Assembly (NCBI GenBank): GCA_037176885.1
Contig: JAWWNJ010000125.1
Coordinates: forward strand, 62,001 to 126,000
Direction of reading: 5' to 3'
DNA: 64,000 nt
From: Favolaschia claudopus
Taxonomy: Eukaryota > Basidiomycota > Agaricomycetes > Agaricales > Mycenaceae
Of the stretch, positions 45,314 to 55,058 are shown piece by piece. Numbering within the stretch: position 1 is the stretch's first letter; each line of letters opens with the position of its first letter. The translations under genes were made by a program, and so were the position numbers. The notes under the pieces were generated by a model, which searched no databases, was not told the DNA's origin, and was given only the letters and a program-made list of their open reading frames with translations.

Positions 45314-46242
45314 TAGCTATATGTACATATCGTCTCCTCCTGTATATGAGTTAGATTTTGCAAACCGTTTCAAACGATCATTAGCGTCCCGATGTGCGGT
45401 CTTCTGGGTGAAAGTGTACAAGCAAGCAATGAATATAAGTTAGTGCGCTATATTGTTTGATAGCTCAAGAATATCGCGCTGTCCACGCGCTGGAGTGATA
45501 CGATACCCGCGTAAGTCTGTCTACTTTGATTTACGGGATACACTGATAACTCTTCGTATTCAAGTTTACGACTCGGCCCCATCCACTCCAGGCCCTGCCT
45601 GACTCAGTCGAGGTACGCCAAATATGTACTTTCATGAGCTACTGTAATGCTCATTCAATTCTAGATTGAGACGCGCAGAGTACTAGACGAAGCAAGTATA
45701 TAGGACAGTCTACAAGTATCTGGTCTCGTTTCTGAATGTTACATCCGATATAAGTGGATTTCAGTTTCAAAACGATTGAATTCAATTGCATTAGCTAGAT
45801 ACACAGAGGTAGAATCATCGAAGTAGATACTTGACTGGTCCATGGATCCATACCAGCCGAATCCGCTCATTCAAGGTGCAGCCGACCGACGGTTGGGGCG
45901 GCGCGTCTCTCGCATAAGGTTGGTTGTCTTGATCCTTTGGCTGCCGAGCTACTGGCTGAGTTGCATTTCAGGTTGTGAGTGTCGTGTGATCGCAGGATCG
46001 ACGAGCTTAGACATGAACCTGTAAAAGGAATCAATAATCCTTTGTAATGAGCGCACGAAAGCACTCCTGTGTTGGTGCGATACGCGATGCGCGTACGGTG
46101 TGCCGCCGGTGGGCACCATCTTGTCATGGCAAGCCTAATGTATGTTTATTCAGTGTCGGGGTTCAGAGGGCCGCGAGGGACAGAAACTGACCGAGCCTAG
46201 TAATAGATTCACTTCTACGTTCGACAAACGTTTGAAAGATTT
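45314..46242. other. Intergenic inside the element
   Basis: No supported gene; short frames only. Confidence 0.5.
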
Positions 46243-46808
46243 CTACAAGTAGTATCTGAAAGTTGTGAGTTGCAGAATAGATCAGAAATTCGACGAACTC
46301 ACCTATGAATTGGTTGCGCAGTATCAAAGAGCACCTCCTCGACTTCTCGACACACGTCCCCGATGCCCCAGCCCCAAAAGAACTCCCGGTGGGAATGCCC
46401 ACAGGGACAGGGAAACAAACCCACTGCAATTCCGCGCGAACGAAGACGCGCATGTATGACGGCTTCTACACACAGAAGATACGTTAAAAGAACCACAGGA
46501 AGAAATCGACGTACCAGTCAACTTAACACATTTTGTAGGCCAGGCGAATAACCAGTTCGTCGGGGGGCAGTCATCGTACTCGCTCATGCGCCGGGCGAGA
46601 TCGCTAGTCAAGCCGTATTTAATCCCCACATACCACACCCTCATCCCCCAATCGTAAACCCATTGCGCCAGAGCGTAAATCCACCCATCGCGTTCTATGT
46701 AGAGATTGCAGTCGAGTAGGTGGTCTGCACGGTACGCCGGATCGGCACGAGCGCTGGAAACTGTAAGTAAGTTCTCATACTACTTACTCCTACCTACAGA
46801 GCGTTCAT
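46243..46808 (-). CDS. GIY-YIG/T5orf172-like protein 2
   Basis: This is a second GIY-YIG-related protein, clearly different in sequence from the first. Minus-strand exons join as MNAL-SSARADPAYRADH, then CVKLT-EAVIHARLRSRG, then QPIH-RYYL before a stop. Landmarks are WYVGIKYGLTSDLARRMSEYD (GIY-like strand with the K-GLT-L-RRM pattern), a Glu-His pair (EAVIHARL) and PCPCGHSHREFFWGWG, the C-x-C-G-x3-H-R-E-F/W signature. The start at 46808 is chosen because it gives a short first exon with a normal intron. The protein is about 150 residues. It may be an endonuclease-like or DNA-binding accessory of the element; this is inference. Confidence 0.65.
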
Positions 46809-47090
46809 TCGGCGTTTTCGTTCAGGCTCGGAAAGCGGAGGCCATGGCGCTTGTGGGTAGCGAGGAACAACGGGACGAGAGTAAACAGCCGGCATAGATT
46901 GTGGTGGTAGAGGAGCAAGAGGGAAAGTTAGAGTGCGAGAAGAAATTTGGCTTTTTGTTCGCATCCGGCTGGAAACGTTCCGGACCGGGACAGGAAATTA
47001 GAACGCGTCAGTCACGGGACCGCGTCACTCGTTCTGAAATCCCGACGCCGCCTGAATCCCGACACGCGGCATTCCGTGGGCGAGGCGCGC

Positions 47091-47116
47091 GCGGCGTTCC
47101 GTGCCCTCGTCCGCCG
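47091..47116 (+). repeat. Shared GC-rich leader repeat, copy 4
   Basis: Core CCGTGCCCTCGTCCGCCG in the same orientation as copy 3. No gene was found downstream before the right palindrome array, so this copy lacks an obvious partner. Confidence 0.6.
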
Positions 47117-47614
47117 GACCGCAATCAAGCGATGTGTGTGTTTGGATCCAAAGCTCGTCGCTCCTTGTCTCTTACCACCATCTTCTTGCTTGAACTGTCA
47201 CTCCCGATTTCCTCGTCAACGAACTGAACTGCCTCGTCGATCTCGGTGTGTGTGTCAAGTCTTGCCCTACCTAACGTTCTGTTATACTCGGGTTATACTC
47301 GAGTTCGTATGTATCCTGATTCTCGGTTTTAACTTTGTCTTGATTCATTTTCCAAGCATCTCACTCATTCAAGACTCTTACGGCGCCGAATAAAACAATA
47401 GTCAGCTTCAACTACGGCGCCGATTCAAACAAACAGTGAGCTTTAACTTATTCCATCGAGATTCTACTAACTATATAATATACCAGTGCTTGTTTTTTTG
47501 GTACGATGATACGCTCGCTATACGAAGAGTACGAGTAAATACCTTGTGATGTAGTAATGATGTAGTAATGAAAAGTAATAAGAACTGGCGTCCGTCTGCG
47601 GTAGATTCCATTGT

Positions 47615-47982
47615 GGGCGGCCCCATGTCATGGCCGAACTCGAGCATGGGGACGCCCATGTAAAAGTTGATACTGGGAGTGGGCGGCCCCACGAAACAGA
47701 GTAAATGATGGGCGGCCCCAATCGTGGACGTGGGGACGCCCATATAAAATTATTATCGGAGGCGGGGGCCCCCATAGGACGACTCAATCATGGGTGGCCC
47801 CACTCGTGAACGTGGGGACGCCCATGTAAAAGTTGATACAGGGAGTGGGCGGCCCCACGAAACAGAGTGAATGATGGGCGGCCCCACTCGTGAACTTGGG
47901 GACGCCCATGTAAAGTTGATACCGGGAGCGGGCGGCCCCACGAAATAGAGTAAATGATGGGCGGCCCCAATTGGGCTCGCCC
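47615..47982. repeat. Right subterminal array of GC palindromes (14 units, 84-bp higher-order repeat)
   Basis: Palindromes start at 47615, 47648, 47681, 47710, 47732, 47764, 47792, 47814, 47847, 47876, 47898, 47930, 47959 and 47973. The unit GGGGACGCCC recurs at 47648, 47732, 47814 and 47898, giving a period of 82-84 bp. Each period holds two further palindromes, mostly GGGCGGCCCC. Unlike the left array, the spacers are repeated, with AAAGTTGATAC and CACGAAA recurring. Confidence 0.9.
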
Positions 47983-49082
47983 GAACTTGAATACGAGGCC
48001 CACGACTGTATGAAAAGTTTGACGAGTTTCATTCGGTGGTTTGAGCAAGTCTTCATTTAGTGCACTTTCGTTTTAACCAGACACGGGGTGAAGAAAATTG
48101 TAGTAATCAAGGCACTTGGGTGAATTGATAAGACTTAGGATATAATTAAACCCAGCATGGTCGGTTGTAAGGACGCAGTGGGTGCGAAAGACTCGTTCAA
48201 GACTCTTTCGTGGACTTTACTTTACTAATTACTTTATTTCACTCTACTTTGTTGTGTTGTTCTCGTTGAAGCAAGGTGAGATGTTCCTTTCCCGTCAATC
48301 TCTCTATTTACTCCAAGGCATTTAGGTGAACGGTATGTCTACTTTTTTGTAACGAAATGTAAATCTATGGGTGTTGGTTCGAATCCTGTGGCCGTAGCCC
48401 TCATTGTAGGATCATCACCGTAACTGTATTAGGTTTGATTTGGTTGATATTGCGTGTTCAATCAATATTCATGATGTGAGTAAGGGAGAAGTTCGTTGAA
48501 ATATGTTCAAAAAAATTCGCAAAAGGTGATGAATGAGATGTGATGAGATCCCACTCATCTTGCTGTCGACAACACATACTGTACTTATATTAACCTATAC
48601 AGTCATTGCAAACTGTAGTGTGCAAACCATAGCGAAAATACACTATATACTGACAAAATGTGCACAGCTGTAACAATAAATTTGTAACCGTATACAATAC
48701 CAGGTGTGAATATACTACCCTGCGATATACGCACATTTTGCCTGATATTACTGTATGATCACAGTCACAACGTCCAGTCATTGCCCATGCAAGAGATAGG
48801 TATATCTTGCCTTTTGATCTTATGAGCACCTATATACATCTGGCACACAACTGCCGCAGTATGTGTATTGCCCCAGGGAGCACGAGGGAAATGAGAAAAC
48901 TCAAAGCCATGATATTTAATTGCTATCTACACAGAAAAAATGACCAAAATCATAGCTCCAAGAATCACTTGCAACCATGAGAAACGGTGCAGCCAGCGAG
49001 CTACCGCGCAAGAAATATCGTGCGGACCCCCTAATAAATTACAGTCCCAGGGGCTGCTGAAGCACCCCAAAACAGACGAAAT
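47983..49082. other. Non-coding stretch inside the right end of the element
   Basis: AT-rich, no gene recognised, between the main right array and the inner palindrome cluster. Confidence 0.5.
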
Positions 49083-49165
49083 GGGGCTCCCAAAGCACAA
49101 AACTATCGTGCTATGGGCTGCCCCACAAGTCGTATACCATGGGAGGCCCCATGGGATTTGGGCCC
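49083..49165. repeat. Terminal palindrome cluster at the right end
   Basis: GGGGCTCCC at 49083, GGGCTGCCCC at 49115, GGGAGGCCCC inside CAT..ATG at 49141 and GGGCCC near 49160. It overlaps the right terminal repeat. Confidence 0.75.
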
Positions 49166-49231
49166 TTTAGGGTATTCATTCGCCTGGGATTGATATCCCT
49201 AACTTGGGGTCTTTTGGGGTTGCCTGGGGTG
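49145..49231. repeat. Right terminal inverted repeat of the large element
   Basis: Inverted, ungapped counterpart of 27247-27333. Read inward it starts CACCCCAGGCAACCC. Confidence 0.85.
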
Positions 49232-49238
49232 CACTCAC
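49232..49238. repeat. Target-site duplication, right copy (CACTCAC)
   Basis: Direct repeat of 27240-27246. It immediately follows exon 1 of the DUF6534 gene on the minus strand and supplies that exon's GTGAGTG donor. Confidence 0.85.
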
Positions 49239-49283
49239 CAGGGGTCCAGTACTTCGAAAGTCCAAATCTGTGAGATAGCTCAT
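49239..49283 (-). pseudogene. DUF6534 membrane protein, exon 1 (separated by the transposon)
   Basis: Fifteen codons reading MSYLTDLDFRSTGPL end exactly at a GTGAGT donor. Joined to the acceptor at 27187 they continue as VLGYMWNYWLYG, giving the family's usual N-terminal GPL-LG pattern. A TATATAA motif on the minus strand at 49398-49404 is a plausible promoter. The exon and its promoter now face 22 kb of transposon. Confidence 0.8.
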
Positions 49284-50234
49284 CCCAATAGCTTTCAGGA
49301 TACTCACAGATATGGGACATTGACACCAGGAATAACAACGGGTGCCATAGAGCTGACCTCGGATGAACAGAGAAGAGTGGGGACCTGTGAGCTCTGTTAT
49401 ATACGTCGATGCTATATACGACTACGGATATCACGCGGTCGGCTGTGGTGAGATGCAGTCGGTGAGGCTTTTCTTAGAGTGCAGGTCCGGCACGAACAGA
49501 CAGCTGCACGGTGTAGAATGGTAGGCTGACTACAAATCGCTATAAGGTATTTACTCACCGTCTTGCTTCCATCTTGATACTATCTTCAAACTATCTTACA
49601 TACGCGACTTGCACTCTCCCCGAGTCCATCGGTTCCGAGTAGGAGTCGTCCGCCACCGGCACCCCGTCCTTATAAGGATTTTGTAGATGACTGTCGCGTC
49701 CATTTTTGAGGCCTGCGTAATTTCAACAGACAAATTCGGTGTTTCTCATCTCCGACTGACAAGCCTAGGAGATCATCGTAGGAGACCTGTCTGAGAAGCA
49801 GTCATTTCATCTCCGAAAACACCAGAGACGGCGTGGTCCCGATGAGTCGGGGGAAAGCGAAAAACCACATGAGTTATTGACTGTCACGCAATGCTTCAGT
49901 ATTTCATGTGAGTAGACCGACTTGAAGACTCACTCTAGTACTCATCAACCAATCTCAGTACGCCCAATTATGCCTCCAAAGTTTTGTATGTAGTTTGGAC
50001 CAGAAAATATTCAAAAGGCGCAAAAAGACAGATCTGCAGAGCGGAAGTGGCAGGCGCTTCTGGCAGTAGTTGTCGATAAAGCACCTCAATGATTGATGCC
50101 TTGGGTTTCACAATCTTCCAGCTAGTAGTGAAGTCGAAGCAGTGGCATGAAGAACTATGTCACAGTTTGATCATTGATGCTTGGCATTGTTTTGATCCGG
50201 CTTCTCTTCTCCCTCCACGTCCGAATCAAGAATC
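49284..50234. other. Intergenic, divergent promoter region
   Basis: Promoter side of the split DUF6534 gene (minus) and of the F-box gene (plus). No further gene seen. Confidence 0.5.
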
Positions 50235-51391
50235 ATGTCGGCGCGCTCTCCGTTCGAAGTACAGGAGCTGTGCGATTATATGGTCGACTTTCTTCATGAT
50301 GACCCAGCCACTCTCAAAACATGCGCTCTCATTTGTACCTCTATGGTGTCATCAGCGCAGCACCACCTCTTCCATGAGGTCCAATTCGGCAACGGGGTAA
50401 AATGGCGGGACGGCGGAGCTTGCAAGCGGTTTTGCGAGCTCATTACAACCTCTCCGCATCTTGCGCCTCTGGTATACCGCGTCCGGGCATGTTTTACACC
50501 GGAGGTACTTGGCCGACTGGGTCAAGTAGAACTGCCGAATCTGCGGTATCTTGTTCTTTTCCGACCACTCAAGGATAATCTCGCGTCGAAACCCATCCAG
50601 GAGGCAGCATCTCTCATCTGTCGACGATCTATACGGGATCTGAAGCTTCAGGATCTTGCAATCCAAAGCATGGAAGACTTTATCCAGCTCTTCCAACACC
50701 GCGTCGACGATCTCGACAAGCTCACCTTGTCGAGCATCCACGTTCATTTCATAGAAAATGCACCCGTTGACAATGTCGTGCGGACATCGAAACCGAAGCT
50801 CAAAGGCCTGAGCTACAACTCCGTCATGTTCAGCCATTCATGGTTGGCGGATGCCTCGTTTCCTTTCGATCTGACCGCTCTCGAGGAGATGGATATCGGC
50901 GGAGCTATGACGGAAACGTGGCGCCGCATGCTAGAAGTCAATAGTCTGTCGCTTCGGAAATTCTGGATCAACGCTCGTACGTTCATCCATCCCATCAATC
51001 TTCGCTTTTCACGCCGCTAACAGATTCTATAGAGGAGGTTAACACCAGGTTCACCAAGACACCTGTCCCGCCGACACTCCTGGCACGTCTTCCTGCCCTC
51101 CAAGTTCTCACCATCGGGAGTTTGGGCGAGGAGCTCCACGATGTCGAGATTCTACTCGACGGAATACCTCCCAGGCACCAGCTTCAATTGGTGAGACTCA
51201 TGTTGATGACACGCCCAAGAGAGGACATGCTGCAACATCTGGGGACTGCTTTCATGCGATTTGCATGCGATGTGGAAGTTACGCTGCAGCCGTTCTACTC
51301 GCCGGATTCAAACAAGGACGACATGGTGAATCTGGTGAAATCGGCGTTGAGGGAGTTGGCTGAGCAGGGGAGACTATCTGTTCTGTCCTAA
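50235..51391 (+). CDS. F-box-like/leucine-rich protein
   Basis: This is a likely SCF adaptor or relative. Two exons join as FWINA-QEVNTRFTK across an intron near 50979-51034, giving about 366 residues. The N-terminal 50 residues (SPFEVQELCDYMVDFLHDD, then TCALICTSMVSSAQHHLF) match the degenerate F-box found in many Agaricomycete proteins. The rest has spaced Leu-rich segments (LPNLRYLVLF, IRDLKLQDLAI, LKGLSYNSVMF, LEEMDIGG, LPALQVLTIG) typical of LRR-like solenoids. It is oriented away from the transposon. Target unknown. Confidence 0.7.
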
Positions 51392-52083
51392 GGACGGCAA
51401 GTATCATCCTAGTCGTCGCTCCGGATTCGCGTCTCACTCGTGTTTGCTGAACCTAGGTAGCAGCAAATCGATATTTTTTTCTTTGTGAGATTGTCGGTAT
51501 CCGAACTTCTTAGCCTGGATCTTCCTCTTCTTGTTGGTCACACTCCACTGGTTTGTGTTAGTTTCGCTCAATTTCAATGCGCGCGCCAGAGGCATCGGCT
51601 TGAGGCGTTTCAGCTGTTGCATCGGGTGGAGGGTCAAATCACACTTCGCCTTCGACTCGCGAAAGTACGATGATAACACCGAAGTTCCCCAGGTTCATCC
51701 AGGAACATTGCGGAGCTCTCACATAAATGTACTTCACTTGGCTCGGGCATTTCTGCCTGCTTAGATACTCAAGCTGCTGAGAGTTTGCCTTGCAATGTGC
51801 TCTGGGAGCAGAGCACACGACGCTCCCAGAGCACACGACCGATTACAAATTCAGAGACTTGGCCTAATTGTCTTGGCGGCCAAAAAAAAAAAAAAGCGAG
51901 AGCGATAACTTGAAGGTTTCGCATGTGCCAGCATCGTCGCCTTGGGTTTCGCAGCGCCGTTTTCGCCGATTGGCCGACCGCCCGTCCATAGGGCTTGGGT
52001 CCAGGGTCGGGGGTCTCCGACCTGAACAATATACAGGCATTTTTCGGACCATGATCCGAAAATCGACTTGCCTCCTCCCCACC
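51392..52083. other. Intergenic, no gene seen
   Basis: Contains an A-run at about 51882-51895. No coding exon recognised. Confidence 0.5.
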
Positions 52084-54638
52084 ATGTCCTCAAGCTGGTA
52101 CCGCGCCCTGTCAGAGATCCCAGTCCCAACTGCTGCCCATTTTGTAGGCAATGGTATGCACAATCACACTCATCTGAAACACACCCATTGATGCCACATG
52201 TACGTAGTCGTACAGCTGGAGTCCTCAATCAACGATAACGAGCACGATATCAAGAGATCTATAACGACTTCTCTATTCGTTAGTTCTCCCCAGGTCTCAG
52301 TAGGCCCCGCGGTCGAAACGGGAGAGATTGTGGCCTCCGCTGAGGCACCTTCCACGTCGATATGTTTCCCTCGCCGTGTGGTGCTCCGCGAGACATCGGC
52401 ACATAAGAGATATCTCGAGATCTGGATTGGAAACGTCATTGAGGCCAGCAAGGACGTGACTGAACTCCACGATTCGTTTTATACCGACGGTAAGCCTCGA
52501 AATATATACCAACTACCGCAAAATCATTTCCTATTTCTATCAGAATTCTTCTCCGGATTCTCGTTCTCCACAACCGAGCTAGCCTTTTCGTACGTGGCGG
52601 AAGCGAAGCCGCCCACGGACCCGCAAGACAAATTCAAATTCACTCCGAGTTATGGAGAGCTCCTACGGGATAAAAGGCGTCCCACAATCTTCATCCTTCG
52701 CTGGAATCCCTCCTCCATTCCCTGCGAAGTTTCGCTTTACAGTGTATCGCTCGCTCTTCCCAGCGGCTTCGCCGTTTCCCTCGGCCAACCCGTTTTCTGT
52801 CCCCTCAATTCCGACACAATATATGCTACCGGCTACGAAGATACTCCCGACGGCCGACGCTTGGGCCTGAAATGGTGCCCGAACCGACCGTCTGGGATTT
52901 GGTCTATCAAATTACCAGCCACCCTAGACAAACCGGAGGGAAATTCTGTCACACCACTAGTATGCTCAGCGCGGAAACTTACGCCCTCAAACCTCTCGTG
53001 TCGCTCTCCACGCATCTATTTCGACGCCGAACAGAATGCGGCGAAACTATTCTGGCTGTCTTGCGCCTCGGGAGGACCACACGCCGGAACCCTTTCCTTG
53101 CACGTCTTGAACGACCTTGCCTCTCGTGAGGCGAAGAGCCAGATCCTCGTCGACACAGTATGGGAGCCACGCGAATCGGATGGCTTCCCTGGACTGTATC
53201 CCAGCAACGCCAACAATCTCCCGGTTGCGCCTTTCGTGAAACTGGGTGATACTGTCTTCCTGGTCTTCAGCTCGACCTGGGGCGTACGAAACACCGTCCT
53301 GTTGATCTCAACCGTCGACGGGAGTATTAAGGATCTGACTCCGAATTCTGAAGGCGCTTTGTATTCATGGAATATGCTGGCAACTGATGGAACCAAGCGC
53401 TTCGTGTGCTCCCGCAGCGCACTGAATATTCCTCATGAAGTGGTTCTGTGCGAATTCGACTCCCCCGACACGATATCTTCCCGTGTTATTTACACGCCAT
53501 ACATTTCTACTGCTCGTGAGCATTCATGTCCTCCTCTTTGTTTTCTGGCTTGAATTCAAACTTTTTGTTTGCAGTCCGGGCTGCTTTAGAAAAACTGTCT
53601 ACTGTTTTAGTCACGATTCCGGATCGAAGAAAGATACAGACACTTGTCGTTCGACCTGCTCCTACGAATACAACGCCACCCACTATCCACTTCGTTCACG
53701 GCGGTCCGCATGCTGTGATGACAACCAACTTCTCTCCTGCCGTTGCGCTCCTCGCGCTCGAAGGATGTACGTTTCTTCTTTCTCCTTTTCTTCTGCCTAT
53801 CTCGTTCGAACCCGACGTTCCCTGTTACAGATACGATGTCACTCGTGAACTACACCGGCTCTGTCGGTCTCGGAGAGAATTTCGTCCGTGGCCTCATCGG
53901 GAAGTGTGGCACTCTCGACGTGCAGGATTGCATCGCGTCGGTGAGGCATCTCAATAAAATGGGAATATCAGCAGAGGGGAAGGGGAAGCAGTTTGTCATT
54001 GGTGGCAGTCATGGAGGGTTTTTGGCTTCGCATCGTCAGTCAATCATATTCCGCTTTTTTTTCTCACTCGAACTAAAACCATTTTGCTTCCCAGTTATCG
54101 GCCAGTTCCCTGACATATTCACTGCTGCTGTGATTCTTAATCCCGTCATCTCGACCGATCCTATGTCGTCAGACATCCGAGACTGGGTATGTACCTTCAT
54201 ACAAGAACTCGAGTATGACACTGACTCTGACCGTTGTGCTGTCAGTACTTCAACGAATGGGATATCGAATTTCCCTTGTACTCTCTCCCCGAAGGATTCC
54301 CCGAAACCTCAACTCAAGCTCAAGCTTCAATCGAACACCGTCTTCCACCCCGAAGCCTGCCAGCTTCCGAAAGCCTACGCCTTTCCGCCTCAATGGCCTG
54401 GGTAGATCAGGTCCGCGCACATGTCCTGCTTCACATGGGAGGATCGGACGTCCGGGTCACGCCGACGCATGGGTTGGAATATTATCATGCACTGAAAGGT
54501 AACGTGGTGAAGGAAAGGCGAGAACAGGATGTTGAGATGCACTGGTTTGAGAAGGCTGGGCATTCGTTGGATGATGTTGAGACGAGCAGGGTTGTTTGGG
54601 AGACGGCGAGGGAGTGGGTGAATAAGTACAGACTTTGA
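52084..54638 (+). CDS. Acylaminoacyl-peptidase-like serine peptidase (S9C)
   Basis: This cytosolic prolyl-oligopeptidase-family enzyme removes N-acylated amino acids from peptides. The N-terminal beta-propeller is encoded by the long exon 52545-53515. The C-terminal alpha/beta-hydrolase domain has IHFVHGGPHAVMTTNF (oxyanion region), NYTGSVGLGENFVRGL, the nucleophile elbow GGSHGGFLAS (Ser), MGGSDVRVTP (Asp) and KAGHSLDD (His). The triad is therefore complete. Eight or so exons join in frame, including HFVGN-VVQLESSIND and FYTD-EFFSGFSF. The protein ends EWVNKYRL at 54638. The length, about 730 residues, matches the family. Confidence 0.85.
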
Positions 54639-55058
54639 GTTGAACGATTATGAAACCTGCCACGACTCAAATCTTTCCCTTCTTGCGAAGATGGATGTTG
54701 AGTGTAATATCCTGGACTGCGCTGAGAATGACTTCGAAAGTGAAATAATTGTCAACTCATAGTCAGATGAAACAATCAAACTGTTGTGAATTAAAGCGGG
54801 GAGGGCGAGATTAGATATAGAGGTAAGTTATGATTGCAATAGCAATGTTGGTTGGAATGCTGCTTTAGAGCAATCAGATGCTCTAGCAGGAAGTACAGGC
54901 AGGTTTATATACTACTGACTAAAGTATCTAGAATATTCTACAAGTATCTACAGAATACCTGCAATGTCCATTGTGAGTCAAGACTGAGTAAGCGCGCCCG
55001 AAGGCCGAAGCTGTATCTCTAATCAATAATCACAACAAAAACGAGGAAGGATGGCTTA
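54639..55058. other. Convergent 3' flank
   Basis: Between the peptidase and the minus-strand G-alpha-like gene. The expected last exon of a G-alpha (the receptor-coupling helix) was looked for here and not found. Confidence 0.5.

Larger units (their letters stand above)
27247..49231. mobile_element. Large KDZ-type DNA transposon, about 22 kb, with cargo genes
   Basis: The two ends are inverted copies: CACTTTAGGCAACCC at the left and CACCCCAGGCAACCC read inward from the right. They align without a gap over 87 bp at about two-thirds identity. A perfect CACTCAC duplication flanks them and the host DUF6534 gene is cleanly split. Inside lie a KDZ-superfamily transposase with its DDE-like residues and at least six other ORFs. 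Arrays of GC palindromes lie next to both ends. The transposase is of the Kyakuja-Dileera-Zisupton class described in fungi, and short target duplications are expected of such elements. That all cargo genes moved together is inferred from their position between one pair of ends. Confidence 0.85.

Noticed and set aside
28072..46808. TET/JBP-type DNA-modifying oxygenase as cargo
   Set aside because: Fungal KDZ elements are known to associate with TET/JBP genes, so I looked for an HxD..H pattern in every cargo ORF and saw none.
46947..47393. 148-codon plus-strand frame
   Set aside because: It reads through leader repeat copy 4 and shows only the FRALVRR-like translation common to all copies of that repeat. 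No independent coding signal.
49111..49434. Minus-strand open frame across the right end of the element
   Set aside because: It runs through exon 1 of the DUF6534 gene in another frame and into the transposon end; no family-like sequence.
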